Part shown: in pieces, positions 4,714-12,836 of the stretch
How the letters are laid out: each line of letters opens with the position of its first letter
Position numbering within the stretch: the stretch's first letter is position 1
DNA from: Lachnospiraceae bacterium
GTDB taxonomy: Bacteria; Bacillota; Clostridia; Lachnospirales; Lachnospiraceae
Length of the DNA: 18,687 nt
Direction of reading: 5' to 3'
Assembly (NCBI GenBank): GCA_016293925.1
Contig: JAEDCX010000052.1
Coordinates: 1-18,687 of the forward strand
Position numbers and translations under genes: made by a program
The notes under the pieces: generated by a model
Database searches by the model: none
What the model was told of the DNA's origin: nothing
The model's input: the letters and a program-made list of their open reading frames with translations, nothing else

Positions 4714-6873
4714 GAATTTTTTTACCGGGTTCAAGGCGCCCTCTTTGCGTTTTGCCGCAGCAGAGGAGTTCGGCACCCTGCCACGATGCTTTAGTACAAC
4801 AGCGCTTGTCTTTGCCAGTGTAATCTTCAATTTTCCGTTAATCACAGGATACTGCTTCGACTGGATCGTATACCCATTTTCATCCGTGAGAATCAACTGG
4901 TTTAACATCGCCTCCGTAGGAATCCCAAGATCACTGACATAGATTTCCCTTGTAATCGGGCTGTTACCGTTATTGACCAGAATCAGGCATCTCTCTTCCC
5001 GGTTGAAACGTCCGTATCCCAGGAAATTGTAGTCTTTGTCCACAAACTTGATCGACCCCTTGGACAGTTCCTGATTCTCTTTATGAATACGGATCATATC
5101 CTTGTGGAAACGAATCATCTCCATATCCTCATGTCCCCAGGGATAGGTACGTCTGTTATCCGGATCCGTGAAACCACACACTCCTGCTTCATCCCCGTAA
5201 TAGATGGTTGGCGCACCCGTCCATGTCATCTGCATGAGTACCGCCTCCCGCATAACTGCTTTATTGACGCCCTCATCAGCCGCATGCGCTCCCAGGGTGC
5301 CGGTTCTGCCGACCTTATGGTTGGTCCGCGTTAAGAATCTGGAGTGATCATGATTAGACAGTTCGTTCATGGAACACATCAGGGATGGCTGCGCAAAACA
5401 GGCACTGTGATGCTGCATGGCACCCCAGAAGCTGTCCGCATTGCCAAGCAGATCTTCCCGGTAATCGTCACTGTGCTTCTGCATGCCTGTCAGGAACCAG
5501 GTCACAGGTTCCATAAAAGCATCATAATTCATCACCGTATCCCACTCATCTCCCTGTAGCCACGCCTCCGGACTTCCGTAGTGTTCCGCCAGAATGATGG
5601 CATTGGGGTTTGCTCTTTTCACAGCCCGTCGGAAATCCTTCCAGAATTGATGATTGAATTCCGAAGAATGCCCAAGGTCAGCCGCAACGTCCAGACGCCA
5701 GCCGTCACAATAGTAGGGTGCTGACACCCATTTGGCACCGATATAGAGGATGTAGTTATACAGTTGCTCCGATCCCTCATAATTCAGTTTGGGAAGGGTA
5801 TCGTGTCCCCACCAGCCATCATAATTGGGGTTATATGGCCACTCTTCCCGCAGGAACTGGAAATAGGATCTGTAGGGGCTGTCTGCGTCCACATAGGCGC
5901 CCTTCTCATACCCCTCGGCGTTCTCATAGATACGCTCCCGATCCAGCCATTTATTGAAAGAACCACAGTGGTTAAACACACCGTCCAGAATCACCTTCAT
6001 GCCTCTTCTGTGCGCCTCTGCCACCACCCGGCGGAACAGTTCATTGCTGGCGTCCAGATTGGCCTTATTGGTCACACGGTTGATATAGCGGGTGGCCAGG
6101 CGGTTCTCCATCTGTCCCGGCTGCAGCAGCTCCCCCGTATCACTCACGATTTTCCCGAAATGAGGATCGATATTGTCATAATCCTGAATATCATACTTAT
6201 GATTGGACGGTGACACAAACAACGGATTGAAATAGATCACGTCAATTCCCAGATCCTGTAGATAGTCCATCTTGTCCAGAACGCCCTGCAGATCACCGCC
6301 ATAGAACTCCCGCACACCCATGACAGCAGGATATTTCTCCCAATCGGTTACCTGATTCACATGCTCTCCGATATACGTATACTCATCCGTCAGAACATCA
6401 TTGGTGGGATCGCCGTTATAGAAACGATCCACATAGATCTGGTACATGACCGCTCCCTTGGCCCACTCCGGTGTAGAGAAGCCCGGAATCAGGAAAAAGG
6501 AATAGGACGGATTCGCAATCTTCGCTACACCCCTTTTGTCGTAGTAGCAGACAATCCGTCCGGACACAATCTTGAAATAGTAATCCAGCCGATGATCGTC
6601 CATACGGACATGGATCACATAGTAGTCAAACAGATCATCGGAATACTCTTTATCCATTCCTCTCTGCTGTCCTCCGGACACGAAAAAAACACGGTCAATG
6701 TTATCCTTGCCCGCGCGGAATCTGATCTGTACCGTGGAATACGGCTGCGGCTCACATGGATTCACATAATCCGCAGTCATATCCGTAAACAACGCTTTCC
6801 TGTTTAGAACGGGACGCATACCCGAAATATATTTGAGCTGTTTCTCAGCTCGGACAAAACATTCATAATCCAT
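4699..6873 (-). CDS. Glycoside hydrolase family 13 alpha-glycosidase (neopullulanase / cyclomaltodextrinase-like)
   Basis: This 724-residue alpha-amylase-family enzyme should hydrolyse alpha-1,4 (possibly alpha-1,6) glucosidic bonds in malto-oligosaccharides, cyclodextrins or glycogen fragments. An N-terminal beta-rich region (about 1-135, CBM34-like) precedes the barrel. Conserved regions are DGVFNH (297-302), GWRLDVA (391-397, nucleophile D395), AEHYG (429-433, acid/base E430) and NHD (507-509, D509). The residue pattern after E430 (HYG) departs from the common ExW. There is no signal peptide, so it acts in the cytoplasm. AAGGA lies nine bases before the ATG, and UDP-glucose dehydrogenase ends 12 bp upstream, indicating one operon. 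The C-terminus carries a basic tail after the usual all-beta domain. Exact substrate specificity cannot be read from sequence alone. Confidence 0.9.
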   Translation of the reverse strand: MDYECFVRAEKQLKYISGMRPVLNRKALFTDMTADYVNPCEPQPYSTVQIRFRAGKDNIDRVFFVSGGQQRGMDKEYSDDLFDYYVIHVRMDDHRLDYYFKIVSGRIVCYYDKRGVAKIANPSYSFFLIPGFSTPEWAKGAVMYQIYVDRFYNGDPTNDVLTDEYTYIGEHVNQVTDWEKYPAVMGVREFYGGDLQGVLDKMDYLQDLGIDVIYFNPLFVSPSNHKYDIQDYDNIDPHFGKIVSDTGELLQPGQMENRLATRYINRVTNKANLDASNELFRRVVAEAHRRGMKVILDGVFNHCGSFNKWLDRERIYENAEGYEKGAYVDADSPYRSYFQFLREEWPYNPNYDGWWGHDTLPKLNYEGSEQLYNYILYIGAKWVSAPYYCDGWRLDVAADLGHSSEFNHQFWKDFRRAVKRANPNAIILAEHYGSPEAWLQGDEWDTVMNYDAFMEPVTWFLTGMQKHSDDYREDLLGNADSFWGAMQHHSACFAQPSLMCSMNELSNHDHSRFLTRTNHKVGRTGTLGAHAADEGVNKAVMREAVLMQMTWTGAPTIYYGDEAGVCGFTDPDNRRTYPWGHEDMEMIRFHKDMIRIHKENQELSKGSIKFVDKDYNFLGYGRFNREERCLILVNNGNSPITREIYVSDLGIPTEAMLNQLILTDENGYTIQSKQYPVINGKLKITLAKTSAVVLKHRGRVPNSSAAAKRKEGALNPVKKFLHFS

Positions 6874-6885
6874 CTGGATAAGTCC

Positions 6886-8097
6886 TTAATCCCTGAAATA
6901 AATGTCTCTGGTATATACCTTCTCCTTACAATCCTCCAGATCATCGCTCAGACGGTTGGCAATAATCCGATCGCACATACTCTTGAACTCCTGAAGATCA
7001 CGGATCACACGGCTTCCAAAGAATGTATCCTCAGCCAATGTCGGCTCATAGATCACAATCTCCACACCGCGGGCTTTAATTCGCTTCATAACACCCTGAA
7101 TCGAAGACTGTCGGAAGTTATCGGAAGCAGATTTCATCGTCAGTCTGTAAATACCGATCACCGGGGATTTCTGCGGAAAACCTGCAAGCTCCAACACGCG
7201 ATCGGCAATGAAATCCTTACGGGTTCTGTTGGAATCCACAATTGCCTGCATGATGTTCTGGGGAACGTCCTGATAGTTCGCAAGCAGCTGCTTGGTGTCC
7301 TTCGGCAGACAGTAACCGCCATACCCAAAGGACGGATTATTGTAATGAGTACCGATACGGGGATCCAGACCGATCCCTTCTATAATCTGTTTGGTATCCA
7401 GGCCTCGCACCTCTGCGTAGGTGTCCAGCTCATTGAAGAAGCTGACACGCAATGCCAGATAGGTATTGGCAAACAATTTTACCGCCTCCGCTTCGGTCAG
7501 ATCCGTGAAAAGAACATCAATATTCTCTTTGATGGCACCCTGTTGAAGGAGTCCCGCAAAGGTTTTCGCAGCCTGAACCAGACGTGCATCCTCCTGTGGC
7601 GCTCCGACAATGATACGGGACGGATAAAGGTTATCATACAGTGCCCGGCCTTCCCGCAGGAACTCCGGACTGAAAATAATATTCTCACAGTCCAGTTCCT
7701 CTCTGATCTTCTTCGTATATCCAACCGGAACGGTGGATTTGATCACCATAATTGCATTCGGATTGTATTCCTTGACCAATTGAATCACTGCTTCTACGGA
7801 AGAAGTATTGAAGTAATTCTTCACCGGATCATAGTTGGTCGGGGTAGAGATAATGACAAAGTCTGCACCGGAATACGCCTCTTTGGCGTCTGTGGTGGCT
7901 CTCAGATTCAGTGTATGGGATGACAGGTACTCTTCTATCTCCCGATCCACAATCGGGGACTTCCTGTGATTGATCATATCAACCTTATCCTGTAGAATAT
8001 CCACTGCCACAACCTCATTATGCTGAGAGAGTAATACTGCATTGGAGAGTCCTACGTATCCTGTGCCTGCAACTGCAATTTTGTATTGTCTGTCCAT
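6886..8097 (-). CDS. ugd: UDP-glucose 6-dehydrogenase
   Basis: This 403-residue enzyme oxidises UDP-glucose to UDP-glucuronate with two NAD+, supplying precursors for capsule, exopolysaccharide or other glycans. The N-terminal Rossmann loop is VAGTGYVG (about 9-16). The helix EAVKLFANTYLALR (about 204-217) is typical of the family, and the catalytic cysteine is C263 in GYGGYCLPKDT. The length matches the short bacterial type (E. coli Ugd is 388 residues). AAAGGAG precedes the ATG. GH13 follows 12 bp later, so both are co-transcribed, but the metabolic link is not obvious. UDP-N-acetyl-mannosamine dehydrogenase is a relative, but the short length and overall pattern favour Ugd. No strong promoter was found in the upstream gap. 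Confidence 0.94.
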   Translation of the reverse strand: MDRQYKIAVAGTGYVGLSNAVLLSQHNEVVAVDILQDKVDMINHRKSPIVDREIEEYLSSHTLNLRATTDAKEAYSGADFVIISTPTNYDPVKNYFNTSSVEAVIQLVKEYNPNAIMVIKSTVPVGYTKKIREELDCENIIFSPEFLREGRALYDNLYPSRIIVGAPQEDARLVQAAKTFAGLLQQGAIKENIDVLFTDLTEAEAVKLFANTYLALRVSFFNELDTYAEVRGLDTKQIIEGIGLDPRIGTHYNNPSFGYGGYCLPKDTKQLLANYQDVPQNIMQAIVDSNRTRKDFIADRVLELAGFPQKSPVIGIYRLTMKSASDNFRQSSIQGVMKRIKARGVEIVIYEPTLAEDTFFGSRVIRDLQEFKSMCDRIIANRLSDDLEDCKEKVYTRDIYFRD

Positions 8098-8186
8098 ATT
8101 ATCATCATCTCCTTTACCGTTATAGTTTAATCAAAATAGCCCCAAAAAGCAATAGAAACATGGCAATATTCTTGCCCCGGAACGGT

Positions 8187-8216
8187 AAAAGAGCACATCC
8201 GGAGATGCGCTCTTTT
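8187..8216 (-). terminator. Terminator after the chemoreceptor gene
   Basis: AAAAGAGC-a-CATC (8187-8199) pairs with GATG-c-GCTCTTTT (8204-8216) with one A/C mismatch. The minus-strand side ends in a TTTT run. It separates the chemoreceptor gene from ugd, so ugd needs its own promoter in the ~90 bp that follow. Confidence 0.75.
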
Positions 8217-8376
8217 AGAGAAGGTATTTCTTACTTATGGGGTATAGCAAAAACTATATAAATATATGGGGGGTTACGAGTATATTCTAACAAGTCCCCC
8301 TCTATATGTCTATCCATAGGTTTCACAAATATCACAATATATCATCTTATTCTTTGTTGATATTGCACAAAATCGG

Positions 8377-10359
8377 CTATTTTTTCAGATTGAACTCACG
8401 GATGGTATCCATCAATGCCGCTGCGCAATCCCCCAGATTCATAGAAATTGCCGAGTTCTCCTGTGCGCTGGCTGCATTACTCTCTGCCATGGAGGAGATT
8501 TCTTTCAAATTCGCCGAGATCTCATTCACAGACTGCTTCTGGACATTGACGGAATTCACGATGGCGTTTACCATCTGCGTGCTCTCCTCCGAATATGCCA
8601 CCCCGTCCTGAATGGTTTTCTGCGTTTTTTTCACAAGATTCTTCCCTTTCTCTACAGAGCTTAAGGATCTTGCGATTACGGAACTGATTTTCGCACTGGA
8701 CTGAGCACTTCCGTTCGACAGGATACCGATCTCATCCGCAACAACCGCAAAGCCTCTTCCGGCCTCTCCTGCTCTTGCCGCTTCAATGGAAGCATTGAGC
8801 GCCAGCAGATTCGTCTGACTGGCAATCGCATTGATCTCCGTAACAAATCCGGCAATCTCATCATAGCAGCCTGCGATCTCATTCATCGCATCTACCAGTT
8901 CCTGCATCTCCTGATTGCCCACAGACAGATTTTCATTGGTTGTATCTGTATTATGCTTAATCGTATCAGCCAGACCCGCAATCTGTTCCATATTGTCAGT
9001 CAGATGCTTCATCTCCTCTGACGCATGGATTACAGATTCACTCTGGTCGGTTGCAATCCGCGCCACGCACTCACTTGTCTTGGACAATTCCCCGGAATAC
9101 TCCAGAACCGTCCCCGCCTGCGTGTTTATCTCACGAAAACTATCGTTCAAAACTTCCATGATACGCAACAGTGCGAGCTTGATTGACTCGTAATCACCGG
9201 CATAATCACCATCCACGCTGAAGTTCAGATTCTTCTCCGATATGGCGGTAACTGCATTGGCAATCTCGGAAATATAATGCTGCAACGACCGCATCGTATC
9301 ATTCAGGGCAATTGTCAGTGCATGCACCTCCTCAGACTGCTCATCCACCGTAAAGGTATAATCCAGTTTTCCTTCCGATATCTTGCTGACATTGGCGGAT
9401 AACGCTTCCAGCGGTGCAAACATCGGACTGACGCTCTTCGTCACATGATGACCGATCAGTTTGCCGATCCCGATACCTGCCGCCACAGCAACCACAATAA
9501 TGAGAAGTGCTGCCAGAAGAACCCCTTTCAGGGAAATCACCGCTACCACCTTCCATCCGGTTGTCTCGGAGGAATCACTGACTGCGAATTTGAATCCTCC
9601 CTTGTAATCCCAGATCAGCCGGTTTTTGCCTTCCTTTCCGTAGACCTTCTCGTATTTCCCGTGATAAGCATCCTGAATATGACTACTGGATCCGACAGTC
9701 AGTGCAACCGAGGAATCCGGATGCGTGAGAATCGTTCCTTCGCCGGAAACCAGGAAAATATAATTGCCGCCGTCATAAGAGCTCTCGATCAGACTCACGA
9801 GATCATCCATATACATATCCATCCCGGCGACGCCGATCGTCCTGCCATTCCGGATGATTGCTTTTGCGAGAGTAATACAGATATTCCCGGACTGCTCGTC
9901 CACATAGGGCTCCGATACAAATACCGAATCGCATGCCACAGCACCTGTATACCAGGAGCGTTCCGATACCACAAAGTCTGCATTGGGAATCCAACCGCCG
10001 GACATATACGTCATGATACCGTCAGAATAGATCGTACCTGCTTCCTCTACACACACATACACGGCGGACACATCGGAATGGAGTCCCGCCATCTGATCCA
10101 CATATGCACCAATGTTTCCGGTTACCGTACCGGAGGAAACTCCGGCCGCAACCGTATCAATAAATGCAATCTTCTCGGACATGCTTTTGTCAATCTCAGC
10201 CCGGAACAGTTCCACCTGTTTGCGATTGTTCTTCGTTGCATTCCCCAGAATGATCGCCAGGATAACCATGCCCGCAAGAACACACAGTCCCAAGAACAGT
10301 TTCTGAATGGATGCATTTGTCTTTTTGTTTACATTTACGCTCAGCTTCCGTAATTCCAT
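8377..10359 (-). CDS. Methyl-accepting chemotaxis protein with dCache sensor domain
   Basis: This 660-residue chemoreceptor has TM1 (about 19-41), an extracellular double-Cache domain (about 45-270), TM2 (about 277-298), HAMP (about 299-360) and a C-terminal signalling coiled coil. The hairpin tip reads ASQTNLLALNASIEAARAGE and then GRGFAVVADEI, the CheA/CheW-contacting signature. The segment after it (GILSNGSAQS) departs from the common RKLAEQSA. In the sensor domain, R134, W136, Y137, Y152, D154 and D181 match in type and spacing the amino-acid-binding dCache motif as I remember it from Pseudomonas PctA. No CheR-docking pentapeptide is present at the C-terminus. AAAGGA lies before the ATG. 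It starts 102 bp after ftsH without a clear terminator between, so read-through is possible. Confidence 0.95.
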   Translation of the reverse strand: MELRKLSVNVNKKTNASIQKLFLGLCVLAGMVILAIILGNATKNNRKQVELFRAEIDKSMSEKIAFIDTVAAGVSSGTVTGNIGAYVDQMAGLHSDVSAVYVCVEEAGTIYSDGIMTYMSGGWIPNADFVVSERSWYTGAVACDSVFVSEPYVDEQSGNICITLAKAIIRNGRTIGVAGMDMYMDDLVSLIESSYDGGNYIFLVSGEGTILTHPDSSVALTVGSSSHIQDAYHGKYEKVYGKEGKNRLIWDYKGGFKFAVSDSSETTGWKVVAVISLKGVLLAALLIIVVAVAAGIGIGKLIGHHVTKSVSPMFAPLEALSANVSKISEGKLDYTFTVDEQSEEVHALTIALNDTMRSLQHYISEIANAVTAISEKNLNFSVDGDYAGDYESIKLALLRIMEVLNDSFREINTQAGTVLEYSGELSKTSECVARIATDQSESVIHASEEMKHLTDNMEQIAGLADTIKHNTDTTNENLSVGNQEMQELVDAMNEIAGCYDEIAGFVTEINAIASQTNLLALNASIEAARAGEAGRGFAVVADEIGILSNGSAQSSAKISSVIARSLSSVEKGKNLVKKTQKTIQDGVAYSEESTQMVNAIVNSVNVQKQSVNEISANLKEISSMAESNAASAQENSAISMNLGDCAAALMDTIREFNLKK

Positions 10360-10461
10360 CGTTCCTTTCGCCCTCGTCCTTTCCTATCCTCCGGCACGTC
10401 TTCGTACTTTTACGGACAGAATACCCTCTGTTTCCTTCATCCTGCCTGTTGAGGCAAATGA

Positions 10462-12294
10462 TTATACCGTGAACAGTGCTTCAAACTCTTCCCGGTTGAT
10501 GCGTTCTTTTTCCAGCAGAAGGCTGGCACAGCTATGCAGTATCTCCTGATTCTCCAGAAGCATCTTTTTCGCCTTATCATAACAATCGTCGATGATGGCT
10601 TTGACCTCCAGGTCAATCACTCCGGAGATCTCCTCACTATGGCTCTTCGGATGTGCCAGATCACGTCCGATAAACACTTCATCGTCAGAATCGTCGTAGT
10701 TGATCACGCCAAGCTTCTCCGACATACCGTATTTGGTAACCATCCTGCGCGCCTCCTTGGTAGCGACCTTAATGTCGTTGGAAGCACCTGTGGTAATATC
10801 ATCACTGCCGAAAATCAGTTCCTCGGCGATACGACCGCCCAGGGAAACCATAATATCCTGCAGCATTTTGCTCTTCGTTAAGAACATCTCATCCTTCTCC
10901 GGCAGCGGCATCGTATACCCTGCCGCCCCCATTCCTGTGGGGATAATGGATACCGTATAGACTGGTCCTACATCCGGAAGCAGATGGAACAGAATTGCAT
11001 GTCCCGACTCATGGTACGCCGTGATTCTCTTCTCATGGTCAGAGATGATCTTGCTCTTCTTCTCACTGCCGATTCCCACCTTGATAAAGGAGTGTTTGAT
11101 ATCCTCCTGGGTAATAAACAATCTGCCACTCTTGGCAGCGAGGATCGCAGATTCATTCAGAAGATTCTCCAGATCCGCTCCCGTGAAGCCTGCGGTCGTC
11201 TGGGCGATCTGCTTCAGATCCACATCATCGGCCAACGGCTTCTTGCGGGCGTGCACCTTCAGAATCTCTTCCCGGCCGCCCACATCAGGCGTACCCACCG
11301 TTACCTTACGGTCAAACCGACCCGGTCTCAGGATGGCGGGATCCAGAATATCCACCCGGTTTGTTGCTGCTAACACGATAATTCCCTCGTTCACGCCGAA
11401 ACCATCCATCTCCACCAGCAACTGGTTCAGGGTCTGCTCCCGTTCATCATGTCCGCCGCCCATACCGGTACCACGTCTTCTTGCCACCGCATCAATCTCG
11501 TCGATGAAGATGATGCAGGGTGCATTTTTCTTTGCCTCTGCAAAAAGATCACGCACGCGGGAAGCACCCACGCCGACAAACATCTCCACAAAATCAGAAC
11601 CCGATATGGTAAAGAACGGAACATTCGCCTCTCCCGCAATTGCTTTCGCCAGCAATGTTTTACCAGTTCCCGGAGGGCCCTCCAGCAGCACACCCTTGGG
11701 AATTCTCGCGCCTACCTGTACATATTTCTCCGGACTCTTCAGGAAGTCTACGATCTCCTCCAGGTCTTCTTTTTCCTCTCTGAGACCGGCAACGTCCTGA
11801 AACGTCACGTTACTTCCGTCTGCAAGTCTCGCACGGCTCTTTCCGAAATTCATCATCTTGGCGTTGGTACCGCCACCGCCTCCGGCATTCCGCGCATTCA
11901 GCATGATAAAGATGAACACCAATACCACCAGACCCACCAGAATCGGGAAAAGATAATTCAGGAACCAGTTCTCCGAAGGAATATCCGTTACCTCCAGTTC
12001 AATCTCTCCCGCTTCCTTGTACTGTCTCGCCAGTTTCTCCACTTCTGTGATATCGGTTGCATACAGTAATTTTTTCTGGTCATTTTTGAAGATTACCTTC
12101 GCCACACCGGTAGGTGTCTCCTTGTTTGGCTGAATGGTAATCGACTCCACCTTCTTTGCTTCCAGATCCTCTGACAGCTGCGTATACTCGTAGGAATTAT
12201 CCTCTTTATTCATTGTGGATATCCATACACATACGCCCAGCAATGCAGCGATCAGAAGAAAATACACTCCAAATCCTCTTGATTTCTTTTTCAA
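10462..12294 (-). CDS. ftsH: ATP-dependent zinc metalloprotease FtsH
   Basis: This 610-residue membrane AAA+ protease degrades misfolded and regulatory membrane and cytosolic proteins. It has TM1 (about 10-27), an extracytoplasmic domain (about 30-108), TM2 (about 110-133) and a Gly-rich linker. Walker A is GPPGTGKT (206-213), Walker B is IIFIDEID (261-268), and the arginine finger region is RPGRFDR (323-329). The zinc site is HESGH (428-432). All catalytic residues are intact and the length is normal. The start codon is TTG (12292-12294), preceded by GAGGAG with 7-nt spacing; no better ATG is available before TM1. It follows hpt by 14 bp, as in the conserved tilS-hpt-ftsH cluster. Confidence 0.97.
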   Translation of the reverse strand: MKKKSRGFGVYFLLIAALLGVCVWISTMNKEDNSYEYTQLSEDLEAKKVESITIQPNKETPTGVAKVIFKNDQKKLLYATDITEVEKLARQYKEAGEIELEVTDIPSENWFLNYLFPILVGLVVLVFIFIMLNARNAGGGGGTNAKMMNFGKSRARLADGSNVTFQDVAGLREEKEDLEEIVDFLKSPEKYVQVGARIPKGVLLEGPPGTGKTLLAKAIAGEANVPFFTISGSDFVEMFVGVGASRVRDLFAEAKKNAPCIIFIDEIDAVARRRGTGMGGGHDEREQTLNQLLVEMDGFGVNEGIIVLAATNRVDILDPAILRPGRFDRKVTVGTPDVGGREEILKVHARKKPLADDVDLKQIAQTTAGFTGADLENLLNESAILAAKSGRLFITQEDIKHSFIKVGIGSEKKSKIISDHEKRITAYHESGHAILFHLLPDVGPVYTVSIIPTGMGAAGYTMPLPEKDEMFLTKSKMLQDIMVSLGGRIAEELIFGSDDITTGASNDIKVATKEARRMVTKYGMSEKLGVINYDDSDDEVFIGRDLAHPKSHSEEISGVIDLEVKAIIDDCYDKAKKMLLENQEILHSCASLLLEKERINREEFEALFTV

Positions 12295-12308
12295 CGGTCG
12301 TCTCCTCT

Positions 12309-12836
12309 CTATTTATCAGGATGTACAATTCCAATGTATGGCAGATTACGATATTTCTGATCATAATCCAGTCCGTATCCTACCACGAATTCATCCGGAA
12401 TCTCAAAACCTGTATAATTTACTTCCACGTCCACCACCCGGCGGGACGGTTTATCCAAAAGCGTGCACAGCTTCACACTGGCAGGCTCCCGTTTGCGTAA
12501 CATCTCCAGCAGATAATTCAGGGTACGTCCGGAATCCACAATATCCTCCACCACCAGAACATTCTTATCCTTGATGGAATCATCCAGATCCTTCACGATC
12601 TTCACCACCCCGCTGGACTTGGTGTCGCTGCCGTAGCTGGAAACGGACATGAAATCCAACGTTACCGGAACGGTGATTCTCTTGGACAATTCACACATGA
12701 AATAACTTCCGCCTTTCAGCACGCAGATCAGATGTATTTCTTTGCCTGCATAATCTTCACTGATTTTCGCTCCGATCTCCTGAATTCTTCTCTCCACCTC
12801 TTCTTCTGTCAAAAGTACACGAATTGTCTCTGCCAT
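12309..12836 (-). CDS. hpt: Hypoxanthine phosphoribosyltransferase
   Basis: This 175-residue purine-salvage enzyme converts hypoxanthine or guanine plus PRPP to IMP or GMP in the cytoplasm. The PRPP-binding motif VLVVEDIVDSGRT lies at 93-105 and the CVLKGG loop at about 38-43. The C-terminal DYDQKYRNLPYIG is typical of the family. The ATG at 12834-12836 has an ideal AGGAGG site. The first 80 bp overlap the 3' end of tilS in another frame. It is followed by ftsH after 14 bp. In Firmicutes the tilS-hpt-ftsH order is strongly conserved, and in some species Hpt contacts FtsH expression control. Confidence 0.96.
   Translation of the reverse strand: MAETIRVLLTEEEVERRIQEIGAKISEDYAGKEIHLICVLKGGSYFMCELSKRITVPVTLDFMSVSSYGSDTKSSGVVKIVKDLDDSIKDKNVLVVEDIVDSGRTLNYLLEMLRKREPASVKLCTLLDKPSRRVVDVEVNYTGFEIPDEFVVGYGLDYDQKYRNLPYIGIVHPDK

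Noticed and set aside
8240..8320. GGGGG/CCCCC inverted repeat as a regulatory hairpin
   Set aside because: The loop exceeds 20 nt, the stem is short, and it lies past the end of the chemoreceptor gene, so no role could be supported.
9445..10353. Long plus-strand frame of 302 codons opposite the chemoreceptor gene
   Set aside because: It lies antisense to a clear coding gene, has no protein family character, and is rich in His/Cys/Arg as expected for an antisense shadow.
10388..10412. SigD-like promoter before the chemoreceptor gene (TAAA, GCCGGAGG on the minus strand)
   Set aside because: The spacer is only 13 bp and the -10 part matches 4 of 8 positions, clearly weaker than the two sites reported for 1421 and 4239.
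11021..11800. Long plus-strand frame of 259 codons opposite ftsH
   Set aside because: Antisense to the highly conserved AAA+ region, with no ribosome site or recognisable domain.
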